Shown here in pieces: positions 10,186 to 20,217 of a stretch of DNA of 64,000 bases. Under the pieces are notes generated by a model, which saw nothing but the letters and a program-made list of their open reading frames with translations, was not told where the DNA came from and did no database searches. How positions within the stretch are numbered: the stretch's first letter is position 1; every line of letters starts with the position of its first letter. This DNA is from Accumulibacter sp. (lineage in GTDB: Bacteria > Pseudomonadota > Gammaproteobacteria > Burkholderiales > Rhodocyclaceae), in the NCBI RefSeq assembly GCF_029255125.1, contig NZ_JAPUVR010000101.1, positions 1-64,000 on the forward strand. The letters run 5' to 3'. Both the position numbers and the translations under genes were made by a program.

Positions 10186-10656
10186 TCAGTTGCCGCTGGG
10201 CCCTTCGGACGCCTTGTTGAACATGAACTGGCTGATCAGTTTTTCAAGCACCACGGCCGATTGCGTCTTGGCGATGGCGTCACCCGCAGCGAGCATCTTC
10301 TCGTCGCCACCGGGATCGAGACCAATGTACTGCTCGCCCAACAGTCCGGCGGTAAGAATCAAGGCAAATGTATCCTTGGGAAAACGATAGCGGCCATCGA
10401 TGTACAGGGTCACCACGGCTTCATAGCTCTGCGCGTCGAAGCGGATGTCGGTGACGCGCCCGACGACGACGCCGGCACTCTTCACCGGAGCGCGCACCTT
10501 GAGACCACCGATGTTAGCAAACTTGGCGGTAAGCGCATACGTTTCGGCGAAATTTGCCCCCGACAGATTGCCCACCTTGAGCGCCAGCACGAGCAGGGCA
10601 GCCATTCCCAAGGCGACGAAAAAACCGACCCAGAGGTCGAGTACCTTGCGACTCAT
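10186..10656 (-). CDS. mlaD: MCE-domain protein MlaD
   Basis: MlaD is the substrate-binding MCE subunit of the MlaFEDB transporter, anchored in the inner membrane and forming a hexameric ring in the periplasm. One N-terminal TM (about residues 6-26) precedes the MCE domain, with GLKVRAPVKSAGVVVGRVTDI and a C-terminal LGEQYIGLDPGG stretch. The start is the ATG at 10656, preceded by GGGAGG at good spacing and overlapping the mlaE stop (ATGA). At about 156 aa it is close to the shorter betaproteobacterial forms. Confidence 0.95.
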   Translation of the reverse strand: MSRKVLDLWVGFFVALGMAALLVLALKVGNLSGANFAETYALTAKFANIGGLKVRAPVKSAGVVVGRVTDIRFDAQSYEAVVTLYIDGRYRFPKDTFALILTAGLLGEQYIGLDPGGDEKMLAAGDAIAKTQSAVVLEKLISQFMFNKASEGPSGN

Positions 10657-11465
10657 CAAGCCTCCCGGAACATGAATGAGGTCAATACGAAGTCCAGCGC
10701 CAGAATGGCGAGCGCCGACTTGACAACAGTGCTCTTGATCGACCCCGAAACGCCCTCGGCCGTCGGCACGGCATCGTAGCCCTCAAAGACGGCGATCAGC
10801 GACACGGCAATACCGAAGACGAAGCTCTTGACGATGCCACTCCAAACATCGAAGCGAAAGTCGACCGAGGCCTGCATCTGCGACCAGAAAGCGCCCTCGT
10901 CGACGCCGATGAAGACGACGCCGATCAGATAGCCACCGAAAACACCGGTGCTCGAGAAGATCGCGGCGAGCAGCGGCATCGACAGCACGCCGCCCCAGAA
11001 GCGTGGGGCAACGACGCGGGCGATCGGGTTGACCGCCATCATGTCCATCGCCGTAAGCTGCTCGGTTGCCTTCATCAGTCCGATCTCGGCGGTGATCGAA
11101 GACCCGGCGCGCGAGGCGAAGAGCAGCGCAGCGACCACTGGACCGAGCTCGCGGACGAGCGACAAGGCGACGAGAACGCCGAGCGCTTCGGCCGAGCCAT
11201 AGCGCTGCAGCGTCTCGTAGCCCTGCATGCCGAGCACCATGCCGATGAACAGACCGGAGACCATGATGATCAGGAGCGACTGGAAGCCGGAGAAATAGAT
11301 CTCGCGCAGGGTCAGGTGCAAACGCCGGAACGACTGCCCTGAGCAGAACAGCAGCATGACGAAGAAGCGGCTGGCGAAACCCAGTCGCTGCAGCGCGTTA
11401 TTGACCGGTCGTCCAATGCTGCCGACGATCACCGGCAAGGACCACGGCTGGCGCGGCTGGTTCAT
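10656..11465 (-). CDS. mlaE: MlaE permease
   Basis: This is the integral membrane permease of the MlaFEDB lipid transporter, 269 aa with about five hydrophobic segments. Diagnostic MlaE-family stretches are FIGMVLGMQGYETLQRYG, LVRELGPVVAALLFASRAGSSITAEIGLMKATEQ and ARVVAPRFWGG. The ATG overlaps the mlaF stop by four bases and the stop overlaps the mlaD ATG. Confidence 0.96.
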   Translation of the reverse strand: MNQPRQPWSLPVIVGSIGRPVNNALQRLGFASRFFVMLLFCSGQSFRRLHLTLREIYFSGFQSLLIIMVSGLFIGMVLGMQGYETLQRYGSAEALGVLVALSLVRELGPVVAALLFASRAGSSITAEIGLMKATEQLTAMDMMAVNPIARVVAPRFWGGVLSMPLLAAIFSSTGVFGGYLIGVVFIGVDEGAFWSQMQASVDFRFDVWSGIVKSFVFGIAVSLIAVFEGYDAVPTAEGVSGSIKSTVVKSALAILALDFVLTSFMFREA

Positions 11466-12271
11466 GCGCGACCGTCCGCCAGCAGTTCAGCGGCCAGCGG
11501 AGCGGCCGGATAGTGGAAGGGAACCGGCCCATCCGCTTCGGCGCAGACGAACTGGTGCACGAAAGGATGGCGCGAGGCTCTGATCTCGTCGGGCGTGCCG
11601 AGCGCGACGACCTTGCCGTCCGACATGAAGTAGATGAAATCGACGATCAGCAGCGATTCCTGAATATCATGGGTGACCATGATCGTCGTCGCGCCGAGCG
11701 CGTCGTTCAGCTTGCGGATCAGTTGGCCGATGACGCCGAGCGAAATCGGGTCGAGGCCGGCGAAGGGTTCGTCGTACATGATCAGCATCGGATCGAGCGA
11801 AATGGCGCGCGCCAGCGCGACGCGACGCGCCATGCCGCCCGACAGTTCGGCCGGCATCAAGCCATGCGCCCCGCGCAGGCCGACCGCGTTGAGCTTCAAC
11901 AGAACCATGTCGCGAATCAGCTCTTCCGGCAGGGTGGTATGTTCGCGCATCTGATAGGCGACGTTGTCGAAAACCGAAATGTCGGTGAACAGGGCGCCAA
12001 ACTGGAAGAGCATGCCCATTCGCCGCCGCAAGGCATAGAGATCGGCACTGCTCAGCGCGGGAACGGACAGGCCGTCGACCCGGATTTCGCCGCGGCTGGG
12101 TCTGAGCTGGCCGCCGATCAGTCTGAGCAACGTGGTCTTGCCACAGCCGGAGCCGCCCATGATGGCGACCACCTTGCCACGCGGAATCGTCAGGCTTATT
12201 CCGTTCAGAATGACCCGGTCGTCGTAGGCAAAATCAAGACTCTCGATCTCGACAAGGTTGTCGGCAGGCAC
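11462..12271 (-). CDS. mlaF: MlaF ATPase
   Basis: This is the ATPase of the MlaFEDB transporter. Walker A GGSGCGKTT, signature ELSGGMARR, Walker B MLIMYDEPFAGLD and the switch His in MVTHDIQ are present. It continues to a C-terminal tail ending in GPVPFHYPA, which matches the MlaF tail that contacts MlaB. I take the GTG at 12271 as start because it gives 269 aa, the E. coli length, and because a perfect TATAAT overlaps the alternative ATG at 12301, which would lie upstream of the transcription start. The ATG form would be 279 aa. It is the first gene of the minus-strand operon. Confidence 0.95.
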   Translation of the reverse strand: MPADNLVEIESLDFAYDDRVILNGISLTIPRGKVVAIMGGSGCGKTTLLRLIGGQLRPSRGEIRVDGLSVPALSSADLYALRRRMGMLFQFGALFTDISVFDNVAYQMREHTTLPEELIRDMVLLKLNAVGLRGAHGLMPAELSGGMARRVALARAISLDPMLIMYDEPFAGLDPISLGVIGQLIRKLNDALGATTIMVTHDIQESLLIVDFIYFMSDGKVVALGTPDEIRASRHPFVHQFVCAEADGPVPFHYPAAPLAAELLADGRA

Positions 12272-12300
12272 TGCGCATTCCGGAAAAAAAGGACCGTGCA

Positions 12301-12306
12301 TTATAC
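12301..12306 (-). promoter_or_regulatory. Candidate -10 box of the mla operon
   Basis: TATAAT reads on the minus strand from 12306 to 12301 and overlaps the possible mlaF ATG. It would start transcription near 12294. There is no clear -35 partner. Confidence 0.35.
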
Positions 12307-12346
12307 CTGACCGCCATCATCGTCGACGTGATTTACTTGGCGCTAA

Positions 12347-12352
12347 TATAAT
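12347..12352 (+). promoter_or_regulatory. Candidate -10 box of the pilus regulator
   Basis: A perfect TATAAT lies in an AT-rich pocket within the 130-bp divergent gap, 50 bp before the ATG of the response regulator. No -35 match is seen at 16-18 bp, so an activator may be needed, or the site is chance. Confidence 0.35.
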
Positions 12353-12401
12353 TGTGGAATAATGCACATTTGTTGTTTTTTCCTGTGCGGACAGGCATTA
12401 C

Positions 12402-13855
<1,454 letters not shown>

Positions 13856-13856
<1 letters not shown>

Positions 13857-15196
13857 TGTATCTCGAGCATTTTGGCCTGCGCGAGCCTCCGTTTCGTATC
13901 ACACCGCACACCGAGTTCTTCTTCCCGGGCGCCAACCGTGGCGCGACACTCGACGCACTGCTCTATGCGATCACCCACGACGAAGGTATCGTCAAGGTCA
14001 GCGGCGAGGTCGGCAGCGGCAAGACGATGCTCTGCCGAATGCTCCTTGAAAGGCTGCCGGCGAACGTCGAAACGGTCTACCTGGCCAACCCGATGCTGTC
14101 GCGCGACGAGATTCCGTTGGCAATTGCCGCCGAACTTGGTCTGCCACTCGAGCGCGGCCAGCGCTTGCTTGGCGCCTTGCAGGATCGCCTGCTGGAAATC
14201 TACGCCGACGGACGGCAGGTCGTCGTTCTGATCGACGAGGCGCAGGCCATGCCGGCGGAAGCCCTCGAAGAAATCCGCCTGCTGTCGAATCTCGAATCGA
14301 AACAGCACAAGTTGCTGCAGATCGTCCTTTTTGGCCAGCCCGAACTCGATCAGCGCCTGAGCGCGACGGACATGCGCCAACTGAACGAACGCATCACGCA
14401 CCGTTTCCACCTCGCCGCGCTTTCCCGCAACGATGTCGGCGTTTACCTTGACTTTCGCTTGCGCGCCGCAGGCTACCACGGTCCCGATCCGTTCACGCCC
14501 GCCGCGGTTCGCCTGATCAGCCGGGCTTCCGAGGGATTGACACGAAGAATCAACATCCTGGCCGACAAGGCACTGCTCGCGGCGTATGCCGAGGGCAGGC
14601 ACGAGATAGGCCGACGAGAGGCCAATGCGGCGATCCGGGACGCCGAGTTCCGACCGCTCGGCCGGCGCTACGACGCCCGCCGACTTTGGGCGGCCGGCAT
14701 AGCGGCCGCTGCCGTCATCGGGCTGGGCGCACTGCTCGCCGGGCAGACCGACCTCCGTCACCAGGCCTTGGCCCGCCTGGGGGCGCTACCGACGAACCGC
14801 ATGCCGTCCGCTCCGGCCGACGACATCGAAGCGTCCGCCACCCATGCGCCGACACTATCGCTCGCCGAGCGCATAGCGGCGACCGAAGAATGGCTGCAAA
14901 AGACGCCGGATAGCCACTCGTTCATCCAGTTGTTACTCACCGACGCGGACAACGAGCGCGAAGTGGACAGCTTCATCGAGCGTCAGGCCGGCATTCTGGA
15001 TGCGCGCCAGATCCGGGTCTATCGCGCGAGCAGCGGCGGGCGCAGCCGCCTGGGCGTAATCTATGGCGATTTCCCGACCAGGAGCGCCGCCAATGCTGTT
15101 CTTGCGGCGCTTGCCGAGAACCTGCCGAGTGGCAAGCCCTATGTCCGCTCGGTCGGCAAGCTGCGCCAGCCGCCCCGCGAAGACTCCCGAAAATGA
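13856..15196 (+). CDS. mshM: ExeA/MshM-like AAA ATPase with C-terminal SPOR-like domain
   Basis: This inner-membrane ATPase belongs to the ExeA/MshM group, which helps place secretins through the peptidoglycan. The N-terminus MYLEHFGLREPPFRITP is typical. Walker A GEVGSGKT is at 50-57 and Walker B VVLIDEAQ near 123-130. One TM lies at about 277-296. The periplasmic tail (about 355-440) resembles a SPOR peptidoglycan-binding domain (RVYRASSGGRSRLGVIYGDF...SAANAVLAAL). It is translationally linked to the regulator upstream and to mshL downstream by start/stop overlaps. Confidence 0.9.
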
Positions 15197-17103
15197 GTTT
15201 CAAGGCGCTAAAAATCATGAACTTGTGCGTGCGCCTGAGCGTGGTATCATCATCCCGTCTTCTAGCCGGAGGTGTGTCGAGCGTGTTCGCGTCAGTCCTT
15301 GGCGTCGTTCTATCCCTGCTTCTGCTGGCCGCATGCACGCCGACGACGCTGAGCGGCGGGCCGTCGCGCGGCCATCTGCAGGATTCGGCCACCAGCGCCC
15401 GCCCCGCCGGACCGATTCCGCAGCCTGTCCAACAAAGCGTTTCGCTGCCCCGGCCGCGCGCCACTGGCAAGACGGAGACCTATAGCGTCGTGGTCAACAA
15501 CGTCAACGTGCACGACCTGCTGTTTGCTCTGGCGCGCGATGCCCGCCTCAACGTCGACATTCATCCGGGGCTGAGCGGCGAGGTGACGCTGAACGCGATC
15601 GACCAGACCCTGCAGCAATTGCTCGTGCGTATCGCCAAGCAGATCGACATGCGCTTCGAACTCGACGGCCCGAACCTGGTCGTCATGCCCGACACGCCGT
15701 ACCTGAAGAACTACACGGTCGATTACGTCAACATCGCGCGCGATGTCACCGGCACGATCTCGACCAACACACAGATCTCGACCAGCGCGCTGGCCACCGG
15801 AGGCGGCGGCGCGGCGAGTGCGAATACGTCCCGCCTGCAGATCGAAAACAGGTCGAAGAACCGCTTCTGGGAGTCGCTGGAAAAGAACCTGAAGGACTTG
15901 CTGCACGAAACCGACAAAGTATTTCCGGAAGGCTCGACGGAGACGGTCACCGAGCAGGCGGCAACGCAGAGCACCACCGGTACCGGCGCTCCGGCGCCAG
16001 TCGTCAGGGCGACGCGCGGCAGCCAGGTGCAGCCGACACTGGCGACCAGTCCCAATCCCGCGACGCTGCAGAACAGCGGGGCAACGGTGGTCAAACGGCT
16101 GACTTTCCGTGAAGCCGCCTCGGTGATCGCCAACCCGGAAGGTGGCGTGATCACCGTACGAGCGACCAGCCGGCAACATGAAAAAGTCCAGGAGTTCCTT
16201 GATCGGGTGATGGGCAGCGCGCGCCGTCAGGTGCTGATCGAAGCAACGATCATCGAGGTGACGCTGAGCGACGGCTACCAGCAGGGAATCGAATGGAGCC
16301 GCCTGCGCAGCGACAACAGCGGTTTCACCGTCAACAAGCCGGTGCTGACGACCAACGTGCCGAGCGCGGTGACGCCCTACATCATCAAGTACGGCAATAC
16401 CAACCCGCTCAATCTGATGACTACGGTCGAGCTGCTGCGCACCTTCGGCACGGTCAAGGTCCTGTCCAGCCCGAAGCTCGCGGTGCTCAACAATCAGACA
16501 GCAACGCTCAAGGTTTCCGAGGATTTCGTCTACTTCAGCGTCAAGCAGGACATCGTCCCCGGCAATACCAATACCAACGCAACGGTGACGACGACGACCA
16601 CCCCGCAATCCGTCTCTATCGGTTTTTTCATGAGCCTGACCGCGCAGATCAGCGACAGCGGAACGGTCACCCTGAACGTCCGTCCGTCGATCTCGAGCAT
16701 CGCCGAACTGAAGCAGGATCCCAATCCCGACCTGGCCAAGAACAACATCAAAAACCTGGTGCCGCAAATCCGCACGCGCGAGATCGAGTCGGTCTTGCGC
16801 ATCGAGAGCGGCGACATCGCCGTCCTCGGCGGATTGATGGAAGACCGCCTGGACAACCGCACCGGCCGAGTGCCGGGTCTCGGCGACCTGCCGTTCATCG
16901 GCGAAGTCCTGAACAATCGCGCCAACTCGTCGGCGAAATCGGAACTCGTCGTCCTGCTGCGCCCGACGGTGATCAGGGACGCCTCGCTCGAAGGCGACTT
17001 CAGCGGCTTCCGGGACATTCTTCCGAAAAAGGATTTCTTCCACAGCAACCCGGTCTTCCAGCCCTTCTCGCTGCCTGGAACGACGCCGGAGCCGCTGCGG
17101 TGA
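15193..17103 (+). CDS. mshL: MshL secretin lipoprotein
   Basis: This outer-membrane secretin of the MSHA pilus has 636 aa. A hydrophobic leader ends in LLLLAAC, with lipidated Cys48. The N-terminal domain has the secretin/TonB short domain (NVNVHDLLFALARDARLNVDIHP). The C-terminal secretin domain contains VLIEATIIEV, the VLSSPKLAVLNNQTATLKV block, GGLMEDR and the VPGLGDLPFIGEVLNNR motif. A Ser/Thr/Gly-rich insertion near residues 195-290 links the two. The ATG overlaps the mshM stop (ATGA). The unusually long N-terminus before the leader leaves open a later Met (residue 9). Confidence 0.95.
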   Translation: MSFKALKIMNLCVRLSVVSSSRLLAGGVSSVFASVLGVVLSLLLLAACTPTTLSGGPSRGHLQDSATSARPAGPIPQPVQQSVSLPRPRATGKTETYSVVVNNVNVHDLLFALARDARLNVDIHPGLSGEVTLNAIDQTLQQLLVRIAKQIDMRFELDGPNLVVMPDTPYLKNYTVDYVNIARDVTGTISTNTQISTSALATGGGGAASANTSRLQIENRSKNRFWESLEKNLKDLLHETDKVFPEGSTETVTEQAATQSTTGTGAPAPVVRATRGSQVQPTLATSPNPATLQNSGATVVKRLTFREAASVIANPEGGVITVRATSRQHEKVQEFLDRVMGSARRQVLIEATIIEVTLSDGYQQGIEWSRLRSDNSGFTVNKPVLTTNVPSAVTPYIIKYGNTNPLNLMTTVELLRTFGTVKVLSSPKLAVLNNQTATLKVSEDFVYFSVKQDIVPGNTNTNATVTTTTTPQSVSIGFFMSLTAQISDSGTVTLNVRPSISSIAELKQDPNPDLAKNNIKNLVPQIRTREIESVLRIESGDIAVLGGLMEDRLDNRTGRVPGLGDLPFIGEVLNNRANSSAKSELVVLLRPTVIRDASLEGDFSGFRDILPKKDFFHSNPVFQPFSLPGTTPEPLR

Positions 17104-18449
17104 GCCTGTTGATGGATGCCCTGCGGCGCGCCGAGGAAGCCAAGCTGAAGGTCGGCTCGACGACCCCAAGTCCAGCGTCCAACCAGCCGCCGACTGAGCT
17201 CAGCCTGGACCCGCTGGAGCTGACCGCGCCGGAACCCGAGCGCACGCTGCCGCCGCTGGCTCGCCACCTTGAAGCGCTCGACGCCGATCTGGCGGCGGCG
17301 GCCGCGTCACCGATCAGGCGTCCGCCCGCGGCGGATGTCAAGCCGACCAGCGAAGCGATTCAGCGCGCCGAAGCGAGCGACCAGCGCGAAACGGCACGCA
17401 AGGTATTCGCTGCCAAGCAACCGGCTGGCTCACGTCCGGCGTTATGGCCGATTCTCGGCCTGCTCGCAGCGTTCGCCGTGATCATCGGCGGCTACTTCTG
17501 GTGGCAACTGCAGGCGCTTGACGGGACGCCGCCGACACCCGCGCCAGCTCCGCCAGCGAGCGCCCCGGTGCTACCCGGCGCGGCGCTCGGCGAAGCACCG
17601 CCGGCAGCACCAACAGCAGTGCCGACGGGCGCGCCGACTGCACCGCTGGCTGGTACACCCAGCACGGCTGCACCCGCACTGCCGCCGCCGGCCGAGATTG
17701 CGCCAACCCCCGTGCGCCCGCCACCGGCAGCTCTACCGACAGCCAGCGCGCCGCTCGGGGCGATCAGCAAGGACAGTGAGAAGGACAGTGAGAAGGACCG
17801 GGAGAAGGAGAGAGACAAGGACCCGTCACCGCCGCGCGCCGCCAGCGTACGTCTGCATCCAAGTTTGCCGCGGCCGACCGAGCAAGTCGAGACGATGCTC
17901 GCTTTGGCCTACGAGGCCTGGCTGGCGAATCGCGTGGACGACGCGCAGCGCGGCTACGAACAGGTCTTGCGCACCGACCGGAAGAACTCCGACGCACTGC
18001 TCGGGCTGGCGGCCATCGCCCTGCGTCGTGGCCAGAACGAACGCGCGCACGAGCTCTACCTGCGCGTAGTCGAGTCTGACCCGAGCGACGCGACGGCGCA
18101 GGCCGCCCTGGTCAATCTGCGCGGGGCGGGCGACAGCGGCCAGACGGAGAGCCGCCTGAAGACGCTGCTCGCCAGCCAGCCCGATTCGCCGGCACTGCAT
18201 TTCGCCCTGGGCAACCATTACGCGCGCAGCGGCCGCTGGAGCGATGCGCAGCAGGCGTACTTCGATGCCTGCCGGCTGGACCCCGACAACGCAGACCATC
18301 TCTACAATCTGGCGGTAAGCCTCGACCACCTGCGCCAGGGCAAGCTCGCGGCGCAGTACTACGGCATGGCACTGGTCGCTGCCGACAAGCAACCGAGCGC
18401 TTTCGACAAGAGCCTTGCCGCCAGACGAATCCAGGAGCTGCAGCCATGA
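17100..18449 (+). CDS. mshN: MshN-like TPR protein
   Basis: This is a bitopic inner-membrane protein of 449 aa. The N-terminus VSLLMDALRRAEEAK is the classic start of MshN/GspB-type proteins, which supports the GTG at 17100 (overlapping the mshL stop, GTGA) over the ATG at 17112. One TM lies at about 114-133. It is followed by a Pro/Ala-rich spacer (140-220), a charged KDSEKD-type repeat (about 222-241) and several TPR units (about 262-445), which should sit in the periplasm. TPR proteins at this place in MSHA loci interact with the secretin and assembly complex. Confidence 0.9.
   Translation: MSLLMDALRRAEEAKLKVGSTTPSPASNQPPTELSLDPLELTAPEPERTLPPLARHLEALDADLAAAAASPIRRPPAADVKPTSEAIQRAEASDQRETARKVFAAKQPAGSRPALWPILGLLAAFAVIIGGYFWWQLQALDGTPPTPAPAPPASAPVLPGAALGEAPPAAPTAVPTGAPTAPLAGTPSTAAPALPPPAEIAPTPVRPPPAALPTASAPLGAISKDSEKDSEKDREKERDKDPSPPRAASVRLHPSLPRPTEQVETMLALAYEAWLANRVDDAQRGYEQVLRTDRKNSDALLGLAAIALRRGQNERAHELYLRVVESDPSDATAQAALVNLRGAGDSGQTESRLKTLLASQPDSPALHFALGNHYARSGRWSDAQQAYFDACRLDPDNADHLYNLAVSLDHLRQGKLAAQYYGMALVAADKQPSAFDKSLAARRIQELQP
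17763..17820 (+). repeat. Low-complexity coding repeat in mshN
   Basis: GACAGTGAGAAG is repeated directly and then in degenerate form (GACCGGGAGAAG, GAGAGAGACAAG), encoding a Lys/Asp/Glu/Ser/Arg run in the periplasmic linker. Such repeats are prone to length change. Confidence 0.8.
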
Positions 18450-18500
18450 GAGCGACGTACGCCCCGCGCGCAGCGACTCTGACCGACGGCTGATCCGCAG

Positions 18501-20213
18501 ATGAAGGCCTCCCCGACGCAAAGCCATGCGAAACCCCTCGGTCAGGTGCTGATCAACAAGGGCATCCTGAGCGAGGATCAACTGCGCATTTCGCTGCTCG
18601 AGCAGATGAAGTCGAACCAGCCGATCGGCAAGCTGCTGGTCTCGCTGGGCTTCGTCTCCGAGGCGACCTTGCGCGACGCGCTCTCGGAGAGTCTGGGCAA
18701 GCAGAGCATCGACCTGAGCAACGCGATCGTCGACCCTTCCGGTCTCAAGCTGATTCCGCGCGAACTGGCCAAACGCCACCATCTGCTGCCGCTCGATTAC
18801 GACCAGGAGAGTCGGCGACTGACGATCGCCATTGCCGACATCAACGACATCGTCGCGCTCGACAAGCTGCGCGGACTGGCTGGCGACGACATCGAGATCG
18901 ACACGCTGCTCGCCGGTGAAACGGAAATCGATCGCGCGATCGACCAATCGTACGGGCACGAGCTATCGATCGACGGGATTCTGCACGAAATCGAGACCGG
19001 CGAGATCGACTTTCGCGGCCTGCAATCGTCGGCCGATGAGTATAGCCAGCCGGTCGTTCGCCTGATCGATTCGATCCTCACCGACGCGGTCAAGCGCGAA
19101 TCATCGGACATCCATTTCGAACCGGAAGCGGGCTTTCTGCGCATTCGCTACCGAATCGACGGGATGCTGCGGCAGATCCGTTCGCTGCACAAGACGTACT
19201 GGCCAGCGATGGCTGTGCGCATCAAGGTTCTGGCGGGAATGAACATCGCTGAAACACGCGCGCCGCAGGATGGCCGCATTGCGCTCAACATGCGTGGTCG
19301 CCAGATCGATTTCCGCGCATCCGTGCAGCCGACGATCCACGGCGAAAACATCGTCCTGCGCATTCTCGACCGGCAAAAGGGCATCGTGCCGCTCGATGGA
19401 CTCGGTCTTGCCGAGCGGCAGCTCGATCAGCTCAAGCTGATGATCGCCCGGCCAGAGGGGATCGTCTTCGTCACCGGACCAACCGGCAGCGGCAAGACGA
19501 CGACGCTCTACTCGATACTCAACCACATCAATTCCGAGGGGGTCAACATCATGACCCTCGAGGACCCGGTCGAGTATCCGATGACGCTTGTTCGCCAGAC
19601 TTCGGCCAGCGAATCGCTGAAGCTCGACTTTGCCAGCGGCATCCGCTCGATCATGCGCCAAGATCCGGACATCATCCTGGTTGGCGAAGTACGCGACGCG
19701 GATACGGCGGCGATGGCTCTACGCGCAGCGATGACCGGGCATCAGGTTTATTCGACGCTGCACACCAATTCGGCGATCGGCGCCATTCCACGGCTGCTCG
19801 ACATTGGCGTCCTGCCCGACATCATGGCTGGCAACATCATAGGCATCATCGCGCAACGTCTGATCCGCCGCCTGTGCGTACGCTGCAAGGTGCCCTACCA
19901 GGCGGAAGCGCATGAAGCACACGTGCTGGGCAGTCTGACCGACGGCGCGCGGCCGATCATCTACCGGCCGGGCGGCTGCGAGCGCTGCGACTTCCAGGGC
20001 TATCGCGGCCGCATGGCGATCATGGAACTCCTACGCGTCAACGGCGACATGGACGAACTGATCGCGCGCCGCAGCACCGTGCGCGAGATGCGCCAGCTAG
20101 CCACTCGTCAGGGTTTTGCCACACTCGCCGACGACGGTCTGCGCCGCGTGCTCGACGGCTCGACCTCACTCGAAGAGGTCGGCCGAGTCGTCGACCTGAC
20201 CGACCGGATGTAG
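18501..20213 (+). CDS. mshE: MshE pilus extension ATPase with c-di-GMP-binding motifs
   Basis: This cytoplasmic hexameric ATPase (570 aa) powers pilus extension. The first MshEN motif, residues 13-35, reads LGQVLINKGILSEDQLRISLLEQ in pattern (L-G...G-I-L...L...L..Q) and fits the c-di-GMP-binding consensus. A second copy at 42-64 (IGKLLVSLGF...LRDALSE) fits except for the final Gln. The GspE core has Walker A GPTGSGKT (326-333), Walker B IILVGEVRD (near 393), His-box residues, and CVRC/CERC zinc-finger pairs in the C-terminal part. It is 51 bp after mshN and 4 bp before mshG. Confidence 0.95.
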   Translation: MKASPTQSHAKPLGQVLINKGILSEDQLRISLLEQMKSNQPIGKLLVSLGFVSEATLRDALSESLGKQSIDLSNAIVDPSGLKLIPRELAKRHHLLPLDYDQESRRLTIAIADINDIVALDKLRGLAGDDIEIDTLLAGETEIDRAIDQSYGHELSIDGILHEIETGEIDFRGLQSSADEYSQPVVRLIDSILTDAVKRESSDIHFEPEAGFLRIRYRIDGMLRQIRSLHKTYWPAMAVRIKVLAGMNIAETRAPQDGRIALNMRGRQIDFRASVQPTIHGENIVLRILDRQKGIVPLDGLGLAERQLDQLKLMIARPEGIVFVTGPTGSGKTTTLYSILNHINSEGVNIMTLEDPVEYPMTLVRQTSASESLKLDFASGIRSIMRQDPDIILVGEVRDADTAAMALRAAMTGHQVYSTLHTNSAIGAIPRLLDIGVLPDIMAGNIIGIIAQRLIRRLCVRCKVPYQAEAHEAHVLGSLTDGARPIIYRPGGCERCDFQGYRGRMAIMELLRVNGDMDELIARRSTVREMRQLATRQGFATLADDGLRRVLDGSTSLEEVGRVVDLTDRM

Positions 20214-20217
20214 GGTC

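Noticed and set aside
15310-17169. Open frame of 619 codons antisense to mshL
   Set aside because: Covers the conserved secretin domain on the other strand; composition is that of a shadow frame.
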